The notes below the pieces were generated by a model that saw only the letters and a list, made by a program, of their open reading frames with translations, searched no databases and was not told where the DNA came from. A DNA stretch of 64,000 nt from Scybalousia_A sp964639765 (GTDB taxonomy: Bacteria > Bacteroidota > Bacteroidia > Bacteroidales > P3), in assembly GCA_964639765.1 (NCBI GenBank), contig CAZXEN010000003.1, positions 49,305 through 113,304 of the forward strand. The letters are read 5' to 3'. Below, one piece after another: positions 54,832 through 63,196 of the stretch (its first letter is position 1; every line of letters starts with the position of its first letter). A program made the translations under genes and the position numbers.

Positions 54832-55695
54832 TTATCCTATTATATGTGTATCTATTAAGTTCTTTACCAAATTGTCCAAATTCTCTTCTGTAGGTTCTAC
54901 TGTAACATTTTCTTTCTGAGTAAGGACAACATTATCTATTTTCTTAACCTTTGTAGGAGAACCGCTTAGTCCTATTCTTTCGTCCAAAGCCTCTACATCT
55001 GCAGCACTCCACTCTTCTATCTTCAAGTAAGGAAAATCATTCCAAACATTAACGTCAAGATTTCTCTCCTTGGCTTCTGAAGCAGAGAAAGCATGTTTAT
55101 ACTTCATAACACGCTTTGCATTATAGAATCTGCAAGGTTTTGCAGAAGAATGCACGGTAATCAAGAGAGGATATTGTGATTTCACTATTTCCACTCCTCT
55201 TTCCAGACGACGCTTGATTGTTATTGACTTTTCATCAACATCCACCAACTCTTCGGCGTATGTTATCTGAGGAATTTCAAGTTTTTCTGCTGTCTGTGGT
55301 CCGACCTGAGCTGTATCTCCGTCTATAGCTTGTCTTCCACCAAAAACTATATCAAATTTACCTGTTTTCTTCACAGCCTGTGAGATTGCGTATGAAGTTG
55401 CCAATGTATCACTTGCAGCAAGTTTCCTGTCAGAAAGAACTACTCCGTTGTCAGCTCCTCTGAACATGGAATCTCTTATTATTTCCGCAGCACGAGATGG
55501 TCCCATTGTTACAACAGTTATCTCTGTTCCTGGAACTCTGTCTTTTATTTCCAAAGCCATTTCCAATGCATTCAAATCCTCTGGATTGAATATTGCAGGA
55601 AGTGCTTGTCTGTTCACCGTACCCTCTGGAGTCATCGCATCTTTTCCAACGTTCCTTGTATCAGGTACTTGTTTAGCTAAAACTACTATTTTCAT
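54832..55695 (-). CDS. etfB: Electron transfer flavoprotein subunit beta
   Basis: A 287-residue subunit with KIVVLAKQVPDTRNVGKDAM at the N-terminus, FNPEDLNALEMALEI and the nucleotide-binding GGRQAIDGDTAQVGPQTAEK, then the signature VKSQYPLLITVHSSAKPCRF. It is first in the etfB-etfA-dehydrogenase operon. A -7 box at 55788-55795 gives a leader of about 85 bases containing the palindrome at 55719-55731. Confidence 0.93.
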   Translation of the reverse strand: MKIVVLAKQVPDTRNVGKDAMTPEGTVNRQALPAIFNPEDLNALEMALEIKDRVPGTEITVVTMGPSRAAEIIRDSMFRGADNGVVLSDRKLAASDTLATSYAISQAVKKTGKFDIVFGGRQAIDGDTAQVGPQTAEKLEIPQITYAEELVDVDEKSITIKRRLERGVEIVKSQYPLLITVHSSAKPCRFYNAKRVMKYKHAFSASEAKERNLDVNVWNDFPYLKIEEWSAADVEALDERIGLSGSPTKVKKIDNVVLTQKENVTVEPTEENLDNLVKNLIDTHIIG

Positions 55696-55718
55696 TTTTC
55701 TTATCTATAAAAATTTCG

Positions 55719-55731
55719 GTCTATAATAGAC
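55719..55731. promoter_or_regulatory. Short palindrome in the etfB leader
   Basis: GTCTATAATAGAC has perfect 6-bp arms around one base, between the predicted start site and the etfB ATG. It could be an operator, but its short A/T-rich arms make chance a real possibility. Confidence 0.3.
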
Positions 55732-55787
55732 TTTAATATTAGTACTCTTATTTCAGGTTTTTGTTATAACACTAAATGTTCAATTTG

Positions 55788-55795
55788 CAAAAGTA
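55788..55795 (-). promoter_or_regulatory. -7 box of the etfBA-dehydrogenase operon
   Basis: The minus strand reads TACTTTTG, 92 bases before the etfB start and about 55 bases downstream of array F in the direction of transcription. Confidence 0.55.
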
Positions 55796-55849
55796 GGAAA
55801 AAAAAATCAAATACACCTTTTTTGAAATATTTTTTTTGACTATCCCACA

Positions 55850-55954
55850 AAAAAGTCTTCGTTTCAACAAAAAAAGTCTTCGTTTTTTTTCACAAAAACC
55901 AAGACTTTTACACCTAAACATCAAGACTTTTTTTCTAAAAACCAACTCTTTTTT
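55850..55954. repeat. 21-bp tandem array F (five units)
   Basis: Units of 21 bases start at 55850, 55871, 55892, 55913 and 55934. The first two read AAAAAGTCTTCGTTT. The other three are in the opposite sense (AAAACCAAGACTTTT, AAACATCAAGACTTTTT, AAAACCAACTCTTTTT), so the array can fold back on itself. Between it and the antitoxin start (55955-56185) I see no convincing gene; an 18-codon frame at 56092-56148 is unsupported. Confidence 0.85.
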
Positions 55955-56185
55955 TTCAGATAACAAAGACCCTGATTATCAATAGTTACAAAGCAACCAA
56001 AAAACTTGACATACTTCCAAGTCGTCTCGTTTCTCCATTCGGCATAACCGACACTTAACCTCAAACATTTCCAAATTACAAAGGAAAAAACATGGAAGAA
56101 CCTTGGACAAAACAAAAAAAATTCTTTCCTGTATTGCCGTATGAATAAAAAATCATACCTCTGCAGTCAGAAAAGATATAAGAAC

Positions 56186-56440
56186 ATGAGTACATTAGAA
56201 TTGAAAGCAAAAAAGGCTGACTTGTTTGAGGCGATAATGTCCGTTAATGATGAGAATGTCATAAACCGATTATGGATAAGCATTGTTGATATATTGGAAG
56301 AAGCAAACATTCCCGTAAAACAAAAGGAAATATCCCGACAAAAAGTCCTTAATGGCTTGGAGCAATTTAAAAATGTACAATATGTAAGAAGAACTGCTAC
56401 AGAAACTCGCAAAATGTTGGAACCACGAGTTACATTATAG
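56186..56440 (+). CDS. Putative antitoxin of a YoeB/Txe-type module
   Basis: An 84-residue acidic-basic helical protein, MSTLELKAKKADLFEAIMSV at the start and a C-terminal QFKNVQYVRRTATETRKMLE. This resembles the small Bacteroidota antitoxins found just upstream of YoeB/RelE-like toxins. I base the call mainly on the adjacent toxin-like sequence, which overlaps its 3' end. I start at ATG 56186; 15 upstream in-frame codons have no support. It would neutralise the toxin and bind its own promoter. The frame is intact although the toxin frame is broken. Confidence 0.65.
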   Translation: MSTLELKAKKADLFEAIMSVNDENVINRLWISIVDILEEANIPVKQKEISRQKVLNGLEQFKNVQYVRRTATETRKMLEPRVTL

Positions 56441-56703
56441 GTTTGCAAAGCAAGCAGATGAAGACCTTATGTTAATCAAACATAACGGGAATAAAAACAA
56501 TCTTAAAAAAGTTATCAGACTTATTGAGGAATTGGAAGAACATCCTCAAACAGGTATGGGCAAACCTGAGATACTGAAAGGTTTTGACGGAACTATATAT
56601 TCAAGACGTCTGAATTACACAGACCGTATTGTCTATCAAGTAATAGAAGAAGAGAAAAACAATCAGAATCATACAATTCCTCAATCACTACAACGACAAA
56701 TAA
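56414..56703 (+). pseudogene. Txe/YoeB-family toxin gene with two frameshifts
   Basis: The toxin is spread over three frames. The core (frame of 56469 onward) reads WNHELHYRFAKQADEDL, then LIEELEEHPQTGMGKPEILK and YSRRLNYTDRIVYQVIEEE, which is the YoeB/Txe pattern. This frame has no start codon. A natural ATG at 56414-56416, overlapping the antitoxin end, would join it if one base of the TTGG after the ATG were removed. At the A5 run 56655-56659 a one-base deletion would lead into KTIRIIQFLNHYNDK and a stop at 56701-56703, the expected toxin C-terminus with its final HY. Two single-base insertions therefore disrupt it, unless they are sequencing errors. Confidence 0.7.
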
Positions 56704-56726
56704 AAACAAAACAGAGTAAACTACAA

Positions 56727-59138
56727 TCAGAACTCAAAGGTCAGTTTTGCGTTAAGCATTGACGGAGTAAGATAGTTCGGCACAGGATAAATGATATTGT
56801 AGTTGTCTTTTATAAAAGTGTAGGAAATTATGTTCTTGTTGTTGAAAACATTCAGCCATTCTATGTTCAGCCACATACGTTTTATGACCTTAAGGAAATT
56901 TTTGCTCGCCCAAGAAGCCTCTTCATCTTTTATCCTGAAAGTAAATGCGAGGTCGGCTCTCAGATAGTTTGGACGAGAGAGGACTTCACTGGTATTAGGT
57001 ACAAAAAACGGATAACCGCTTCCATAATTAAAATTCAGATATACTCTCATCCATGGCATGGACGGCAGATAGTCTTGGAAACTTACACTCATATTCACCA
57101 GTTGATCTGTAGGACGCGGAATATATCCTTTATCGTCTCCCTCTATATCCTGTTTTGTCTGCATAACAGAAAGAGTAAACCAAGAATCTATTCCTTTAAT
57201 AAACTCTCCGAACAGTTTAACATCCAAACCTGTAGCATATCCTGTGGCATTGTTTTCCGCTGTGTAACGCAAGCGAAGATTATCCACATAATAAGGTATC
57301 AAATCCCACAGATGTTTATAATACAAAGATGAAGTAAGTTTAAAATTGCGTGTCCTTATTTTAAAATTCCAGTCAGATGACAATACAAAGTGCAAAGACT
57401 TCTGGCTTTTAACATCACTGTTAATCTCCCCTGCAAGATTTCTGTACTCCCTATAAAAAGGATATTGAGCATAAAGACCTGTAGCCAAACGGAAAAGAAT
57501 ATCTTGCTTAATTTTTGGTTTATAGGATAGACTTACACGTGGGGAAGGAAAAAATTCTTTATTGAAATCCCAATAATGCCCTCTTATACCTGCGTTCAAA
57601 AAATAGGTTCCCTTATCTCTTTCCCAAGAGACGTAACGCTGGACAAACAATGTGAAACGGTTGCTATTGACATCGTTCCTGCTGTGATACCAATCCTGAA
57701 GCTGTGGTGCAGAAGGTCCGTCATAAACTCCTATTTCATCGGGGTTTGAAGGTATGGAATAATCTGCCGAATCCACCATTTTCCATTCGTTTATCTTATC
57801 CGAGGTTATCTCTCTTTGGTATTTAAAACCCCAAGACAAGACTCCATTGTCATAGTATTTTTCTCCCTTATGTTCAAGGTTGAAAAGACGAGCTTCAAGA
57901 TTGTTTCTTGCATGTTCAAGATAAGTACCTATTCCCAAATCAAAATCCTCGTCACTCGAAACGCCTGAAGACTCACTCAACCAATATTGTCCTTGTATAT
58001 CGTAAGTCTCTCTTTCTGTTGTAGAAAAAACAGAAGATATAAACTTTAAATGCAGATCTTTCTGCAATTTATAGTTAAGCTTTAAAGCACCAAACATTGA
58101 GGAAAATCTGTCTTTTTCTTCTCCGTCAAAATAAACCTTAAATTTCAGAGGGTTGTTTATATCTCCAAAATCTGTTTCTCGGTCTTTTGGTGTGAAGTTA
58201 TATGTATTTACAGATATGTTTCCTATAAAAGACAAATCAAGTTTTGGATTAATGTCCCAAGTAAGATAAGTCTGGAAATCATGGAAAGTAGTATTGTAGT
58301 CACCTTCTGTTTCCAAGGAATTGAGAAGGTAAGACGTTGTCTTGTTACGATAAGACAGCTGATATGTAAAACGGTTTTTCAGTTCATCTGCAAGATATAC
58401 ACTTCCTCCTAATAATCCAATGGCAACATTACCAGAAAATTCCGTAGGTTTTCTATACTTTATATCAAGCACAGATGACATCTTGTCTCCGTATTCAGAA
58501 GCAAATCCTCCGGAAGAAAACTGTATGTCGCTGATCATATCAGTATTGATAAAAGAAAGTCCTTCCTGTTGTCCGCTTCTTACAAGTATAGGACGGAAGA
58601 TTTCCATATCATTCACATAAACAAGATTTTCATCAAAATTTCCTCCTCTTACCGAATACTGGGAAGAGAGTTCGTTGTTGGAAGATACTCCTTCCATGGT
58701 TTTTATCACGTTTTCCACTCCACCGTTTGGGCCTGCTGTGTTCTTTGCCCAATCTGCTGATATTCTTGTCACGCCTTCTTCACGCGAATAGTCGCCCTTT
58801 ATCTCCACACTTTCAAGAGTTGTACTTGAATTATTTAGTATAACATCAAGAATTACAGTCTGTTTATCATCAATTTTTATTGTTGTATCAAAATCCGTAT
58901 ATCCTATACAAGAAAACCTTATAATATACTCTCTGTCTGCCTGTAATTTAAGGAAATATTCGCCTTTACGGTTTGAGGCTGTGCCTATTGGAGTCTTTAG
59001 ATTAAGTGTTCCTATACTGACATTTTCTATTGCTTTGTTATTTCTGTCTTTTACCGTACCTTTTATTTGCTGGGAAAAAGAAAGATAAGACAACAACAAA
59101 AAGAAAAACAATATTATACCTTTTAGTTTTGCAGTCAT
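56727..59138 (-). CDS. TonB-dependent outer-membrane receptor with N-terminal carboxypeptidase-like domain
   Basis: An 803-residue outer-membrane transporter. The signal peptide ends LSFSQ. Residues 23-105 are a carboxypeptidase-regulatory-like beta-sandwich (IKGTVKDRNNKAIENVSIGT). The plug domain follows with GGVENVIKTMEGVSSNNELS, QYSVRGGNFDENLVYVNDME and FSSGGFASEYGDKMSSVLDI. The rest is a 22-strand-type barrel ending LNAKLTFEF. There is no SusD partner, so this is not a classic polysaccharide locus; the ligand is unknown. It follows two small barrel proteins by 67 bases on the same strand and converges on the broken toxin gene. Confidence 0.9.
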   Translation of the reverse strand: MTAKLKGIILFFFLLLSYLSFSQQIKGTVKDRNNKAIENVSIGTLNLKTPIGTASNRKGEYFLKLQADREYIIRFSCIGYTDFDTTIKIDDKQTVILDVILNNSSTTLESVEIKGDYSREEGVTRISADWAKNTAGPNGGVENVIKTMEGVSSNNELSSQYSVRGGNFDENLVYVNDMEIFRPILVRSGQQEGLSFINTDMISDIQFSSGGFASEYGDKMSSVLDIKYRKPTEFSGNVAIGLLGGSVYLADELKNRFTYQLSYRNKTTSYLLNSLETEGDYNTTFHDFQTYLTWDINPKLDLSFIGNISVNTYNFTPKDRETDFGDINNPLKFKVYFDGEEKDRFSSMFGALKLNYKLQKDLHLKFISSVFSTTERETYDIQGQYWLSESSGVSSDEDFDLGIGTYLEHARNNLEARLFNLEHKGEKYYDNGVLSWGFKYQREITSDKINEWKMVDSADYSIPSNPDEIGVYDGPSAPQLQDWYHSRNDVNSNRFTLFVQRYVSWERDKGTYFLNAGIRGHYWDFNKEFFPSPRVSLSYKPKIKQDILFRLATGLYAQYPFYREYRNLAGEINSDVKSQKSLHFVLSSDWNFKIRTRNFKLTSSLYYKHLWDLIPYYVDNLRLRYTAENNATGYATGLDVKLFGEFIKGIDSWFTLSVMQTKQDIEGDDKGYIPRPTDQLVNMSVSFQDYLPSMPWMRVYLNFNYGSGYPFFVPNTSEVLSRPNYLRADLAFTFRIKDEEASWASKNFLKVIKRMWLNIEWLNVFNNKNIISYTFIKDNYNIIYPVPNYLTPSMLNAKLTFEF

Positions 59139-59205
59139 TTCAATAAAGTTTTAACAGTAATTATAACGAACAAAAACATAAAATATTGAAACAATCTGTT
59201 TCATC

Positions 59206-59706
59206 TTAAAAAGTTGGTTTAAAGGGATAATCTTCCAATGTCTTGGAAAACATAGCATAGAAATTGAAGTAGGAATCCTCGCTGAATTTGTATGTAACAT
59301 CAACATCTGCCCCCAATGTGTTGTAGAAGGAGTTGTAGAACACAGAACCTGCCACAGACAACTTGTCATTCACATCATATTGCAGGCCTATATATGTGGA
59401 GGCTGCTGTTTTGTTTCTGCGGGGAGCAAGATCTCTTGGCTTTACATCTGCATTCATTATATCCACACCGACAAACAGCTTGGTCTTACTGTTTATCTGA
59501 TGGGCATAATCAAAACCATAGTTGGAAACAAAAGTTTTCTCATCAAAAAAGTTCCTGCCCCAAAACACTGAAGTATGAAACGACAACCAATCTTTTTTGA
59601 TTTCCAACGTAGAATCTTCTTCCTGTGCAAAAGAGTTATGGTTTTGTGCCTCAATGTCTGCAAAAGACAGAACGCAAGCCAACAATATGTAGATAAACCT
59701 TTGCAT
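59206..59706 (-). CDS. Small exported predicted beta-barrel protein of unknown family
   Basis: A 166-residue protein with a signal peptide (MQRFIYILLACVLSFADIEA). The mature part has alternating strands such as WLSFHTSVFWGRNFFDEKTF, FVSNYGFDYAHQINSKTKLF and STYIGLQYDVNDKLSVAGSV, as in small outer-membrane barrels of about eight strands. I do not recognise a named family. Its ATG overlaps the stop of the upstream PorT-like gene by one base (TAATG), so they are translated together. Confidence 0.7.
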   Translation of the reverse strand: MQRFIYILLACVLSFADIEAQNHNSFAQEEDSTLEIKKDWLSFHTSVFWGRNFFDEKTFVSNYGFDYAHQINSKTKLFVGVDIMNADVKPRDLAPRRNKTAASTYIGLQYDVNDKLSVAGSVFYNSFYNTLGADVDVTYKFSEDSYFNFYAMFSKTLEDYPFKPTF

Positions 59707-60626
59707 TACAGTTTTATTCCATGATTTAAATTATCAAAGAAATAAGATATTGTGAATGAAATCACATGTTGTCTTGGAGAAGTAATGTCTTTCATTCCAA
59801 AATATTCAAAGGAGTTTTTTGTATCCATTCCTTTTGGCTTGTAACGATAAGAATAGTCGTAATCATAATCATAAAATGGAGTAAGGGAATACTGATATGT
59901 CAGCATAAACTGAAATCTCCACCATTCAAAACCTAAACCAAGCTGAAAACCTCCGTCAAATATCCATGTGCCATCAGAAGCGAAGGTATCATCTTCATCT
60001 TTCCAATAGTCGTTTGCTCCATGCACCGTAATATCACAAGCTATCAATTCATTGGATTCTTCTATTCCTGTAATAGTAGGAGTAGGCTGGAAGGTATGGT
60101 TAAGTCTTGGTTTGGAGTCTTCTCCATAATGGTCCTCAAATCTTGTAAAACCATAGACACCTATTCCTGCAAACACACCAGCAGAAACCAACAGATTGGT
60201 ATTTTTAATAGGGAATTTATAAAGTATTTCCAATGGTATCTGAACATAACCTGCTGTAGTCTTAATCTCAAGATTTTGTGTATTAAGCTTATATCCCTTG
60301 GTTGTGAATACAAGACTTCCTTGCCACCACCAGTTATTTGAAATATTACCTTGAGCAACCACGCCGAAATTAAATCCTATTTTGAAAGGTTTTGTATCCG
60401 TAAGACCTATATATTCCCCATTTTCATTGAAATATGCAAGACCATTCCAGATATCCAGTCCATCTGCTGATGTCAAATCACTTAAATTAAGCCCTCCTCT
60501 TAAACCTATACGTATCTGTTCTTTGGTTGAACCCATTTTTATTGCATTTCTGTTGTAGCGTTGAGCATTCAAGTTGAAGAACATCAGCCCAGCAAAAACA
60601 AAGATTACTATATGTCTTTTCATCAT
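59706..60626 (-). CDS. PorT-like outer-membrane beta-barrel protein
   Basis: A 306-residue exported protein (signal peptide MMKRHIVIFVFAGLMFFNLN) with the opening IRIGLRGGLNLSDL seen in the Bacteroidota 'PorT family' of outer-membrane barrels (OMP_b-brl_2 type). It continues with GFNFGVVAQGNISNNWWWQG, AGYVQIPLEILYKFPI and an ISFTISYFF end. The label does not mean that it is the PorT of the type IX secretion system. It is first in the run PorT-like, small barrel, TonB receptor, with a -7 box at 60652-60659. Confidence 0.78.
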   Translation of the reverse strand: MMKRHIVIFVFAGLMFFNLNAQRYNRNAIKMGSTKEQIRIGLRGGLNLSDLTSADGLDIWNGLAYFNENGEYIGLTDTKPFKIGFNFGVVAQGNISNNWWWQGSLVFTTKGYKLNTQNLEIKTTAGYVQIPLEILYKFPIKNTNLLVSAGVFAGIGVYGFTRFEDHYGEDSKPRLNHTFQPTPTITGIEESNELIACDITVHGANDYWKDEDDTFASDGTWIFDGGFQLGLGFEWWRFQFMLTYQYSLTPFYDYDYDYSYRYKPKGMDTKNSFEYFGMKDITSPRQHVISFTISYFFDNLNHGIKL

Positions 60627-60651
60627 ATCTGTTTATCTCATTAAGAATTTG

Positions 60652-60659
60652 CAAATATA
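60652..60659 (-). promoter_or_regulatory. -7 box upstream of the PorT-like gene
   Basis: The minus strand reads TATATTTG, 25 bases before the start codon. No -33 TTTG was seen at the expected distance. Confidence 0.5.
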
Positions 60660-60736
60660 AGAAAATTCTTTTTATTAAGTGAATCTCAAATAGAAAAAAA
60701 GTGAAAAAAATTTTACAACCATGCTGACAAAACAAA

Positions 60737-60762
60737 AGAAGGCAAGAAAAATCTTACCTTCT
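60737..60762 (-). terminator. Terminator of clpB
   Basis: AGAAGGCAAGA (60737-60747) pairs with TCTTACCTTCT (60752-60762), with one mismatch. The minus-strand transcript then continues TTTGTTTTG. Confidence 0.75.
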
Positions 60763-60787
60763 AATACTCTATATATGTGTTTATTAG

Positions 60788-62941
60788 TTATTTTATTCTA
60801 AACACCAACTTATTATCAACACAGTCCATCAAAATAGTATTATTGATTGTTATTTTATCATCAATCAGAAGCATACTTAACCGATTGGTTACGAGTTTTT
60901 GAATAGCTCTTTTCACAGGTCTTGCTCCCAAAAGCGGGTCATAACCTTCTGTAGCCAGATAATCAAGTGCTGTTTCTGTATATTCAAGCTTGACATTTCT
61001 GTCTTCCAATGTTTTCAGAAGCCGATTCATTTGCAGTTTGACAATATCACGTACCTGTTCAGCAAACAGAGGCTTGAATATAATTATCTCATCTATACGG
61101 TTAAGAAATTCAGGTCTTATGCTCTTTTTCAATGCTTCCCTTACCTGATTTTCTGCCTTGCCCCATGCAGCCTCAAAGTTTTCTCCGTTCTCTATGGCTT
61201 CCTGCAGATACTCGCTTCCAAGATTGGAAGTCATGATTATTATTGTGTTCTTGAAATCAACTACCCTGCCCTTTCCGTCTGTCAAACGTCCGTCTTCAAG
61301 AACCTGCAGCAAAATATTGAATACATCCGGATGTGCCTTTTCTATCTCATCCAAAAGAACTATTGAATAAGGTTTTCTTCTTACAGCTTCTGTCAATTGA
61401 CCTCCTTCTTCATAGCCCACATATCCTGGAGGAGCTCCTATAAGACGAGATACAGAATAACGTTCCTGATATTCCGACATATCTATTCTTACCATAAGGT
61501 TCTCATCATCAAACAACAACTCAGCCAAAGCACGTGCAAGTTCAGTCTTGCCTACTCCCGTGGAACCAAGAAAAGCAAACGAGCCGATAGGTTTTTTTGG
61601 ATCATTCAATCCGCTTCTGCTTCTCCTTATGCCGTTTGATATTGCTGCAATGGCTTCATCTTGCCCTATCACACGTTTCTTTAGCTCATCTTCAAGTCTA
61701 AGCAGTTTTTCCTTTTCACTTGTCATCATACGGCTTACAGGAATACCCGTCCAACGTGATACAACATCGGCAATATGATTTTCATCAACCTCTTCTGTAA
61801 TCATTGCATTGCCACTCTGAAGAGTCTGTAACTTAGCCTTGTAGCCAAGTAAATCTTTTTCTGCTGTAGGTATCTTGGAATATCGAAGCTCTGCCACCTT
61901 GCCATAATCACCATCGCGTTCAGCTCTTTCTGCCATGGTCTTGTAGTTTTCTATCTTCTTCACCTCTTCCTGAATGGAATCAACCAAAACTTTTTCATTC
62001 TTCCACTGCGATGACAGTCTGTCTTTTTCAAGTTTTAGTTTTTCTATCTCTTCATCCAACTGATCAACTTTTTTTTCATCTTTTTCTTTTTTTATGGCAA
62101 CTCTCTCTATCTCCAACTGTCGCAATTTTCTCTCCACCTCATCCAATTCTTCCGGAGAAGAATCTATCTCCATTCTAAGCTTTGCAGCAGCCTCATCAAT
62201 AAGGTCTATTGCCTTATCGGGAAGAAACCTATTGGTAATATAACGGTTAGACATTTCAGCTGCAGTAACTATTGCGGCATCTTTTATTCTTACATGATGA
62301 TGAACCTCATATTTTTCTTTCAGACCTCTAAGTATGGAAATGGTGTCTTCAACTGTCGGCTCGTCTATTATAACCATCTGAAAACGTCTTTCCAATGCTT
62401 TGTCTTTTTCAAAATACTTCTGATATTCGTCTAATGTTGTTGCTCCTATGGCTCTTAAATCACCTCTTGCCAAAGCAGGTTTAAGTATATTGGCAGCGTC
62501 CATAGCACCTTCGGATCCTCCTGCTCCAACAAGGGTATGAATCTCATCTATAAACAGGATAACATCTCCATTTGACTTGACAACATCATTCACAACGCCT
62601 TTCAGTCTCTCTTCAAACTCACCTTTATATTTTGCACCGGCTATCAATGCTCCCATATCAAGGGAGTAAATCTTTTTTTGTTTAAGATTTTCTGGAACAT
62701 CATTGTGAAATATTCTCTGTGCCAAACCCTCTGCTATGGCTGTCTTGCCTACTCCAGGCTCACCGACAAGAACAGGATTGTTTTTGGTTCTTCGTGAAAG
62801 AATCTGCAGCACCCTTCTTATCTCATCGTCTCTGCCTATAACAGGGTCAAGCTTGTTCTCTTTTGCCTTCTCTATAAGATTAATGGCAAAACGCTCCAAA
62901 TTCGCATACTTGCCCATTGTGTTATTATTCATATTTTCCAT
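60788..62941 (-). CDS. clpB: ClpB-type AAA+ disaggregase lacking the N-terminal domain
   Basis: A 717-residue Hsp100 chaperone. NBD1 has Walker A VGEPGVGKTAIAEGLAQR and Walker B VILFIDEIHTLVGAGG. A long coiled-coil M domain (about 265-365) marks it as ClpB rather than ClpA or ClpC, and no ClpP-binding loop is seen. NBD2 has FLGSTGVGKTELARALAELL, MSEYQERYSVSRLIGAPPGY and VLLDEIEKAHPDVFN. Typical ClpB is about 860 residues. The whole Clp_N domain of about 145 residues is missing: the protein starts MENMNNNTMGKYANLERFAI, which aligns just before NBD1. An in-frame TGA on the minus strand (62975-62977) closes the frame 36 bases upstream. Repeat array G lies beyond. Disaggregation with DnaK should still be possible, as in ClpB forms made from the internal start. 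Confidence 0.9.
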   Translation of the reverse strand: MENMNNNTMGKYANLERFAINLIEKAKENKLDPVIGRDDEIRRVLQILSRRTKNNPVLVGEPGVGKTAIAEGLAQRIFHNDVPENLKQKKIYSLDMGALIAGAKYKGEFEERLKGVVNDVVKSNGDVILFIDEIHTLVGAGGSEGAMDAANILKPALARGDLRAIGATTLDEYQKYFEKDKALERRFQMVIIDEPTVEDTISILRGLKEKYEVHHHVRIKDAAIVTAAEMSNRYITNRFLPDKAIDLIDEAAAKLRMEIDSSPEELDEVERKLRQLEIERVAIKKEKDEKKVDQLDEEIEKLKLEKDRLSSQWKNEKVLVDSIQEEVKKIENYKTMAERAERDGDYGKVAELRYSKIPTAEKDLLGYKAKLQTLQSGNAMITEEVDENHIADVVSRWTGIPVSRMMTSEKEKLLRLEDELKKRVIGQDEAIAAISNGIRRSRSGLNDPKKPIGSFAFLGSTGVGKTELARALAELLFDDENLMVRIDMSEYQERYSVSRLIGAPPGYVGYEEGGQLTEAVRRKPYSIVLLDEIEKAHPDVFNILLQVLEDGRLTDGKGRVVDFKNTIIIMTSNLGSEYLQEAIENGENFEAAWGKAENQVREALKKSIRPEFLNRIDEIIIFKPLFAEQVRDIVKLQMNRLLKTLEDRNVKLEYTETALDYLATEGYDPLLGARPVKRAIQKLVTNRLSMLLIDDKITINNTILMDCVDNKLVFRIK

Positions 62942-62996
62942 AATTCCTATATGTTTTTTATTTAACCTATAACTTCAAGGCAATAAACAAAAACCA

Positions 62997-63101
62997 TACA
63001 AAACAAGATTTTATGACAAAAAGTCTTGGTTTTAGCAAAAAAAGTCTTGGTTTCAAGACAAAAAGTCCTGATATTTTACAGTGAAACATCAAGACTTTTT
63101 A
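62997..63101. repeat. 21-bp tandem array G (five units)
   Basis: Units of 21 bases start at 62997, 63018, 63039, 63060 and 63081. Two read AAAAAGTCTTGGTTT and one AAAAAGTCCTGATATTT. The last, AAACATCAAGACTTTTT, is the complement of the GTCTTGAT type and can pair with the third. It lies between the lipoprotein genes and clpB. The 95 bases 63102-63196 hold nothing I recognise. Confidence 0.85.
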
Positions 63102-63196
63102 TGAAAGTATCCCTCGGTATGGAAACAAGCTGCTTCAGGTAATCCTGCCATAAAGACAACTTTATAGAGGAATTAATCTTTATCATTGCGTTCATA

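Noticed and set aside
55921..56115. Minus-strand 64-codon frame between array F and the antitoxin gene
   Set aside because: It reads partly through array F and has no signal peptide, motif or promoter box; likely chance.
59151..59369. Minus-strand 72-codon frame
   Set aside because: It is a shadow of the small barrel gene at 59206-59706 in another frame.
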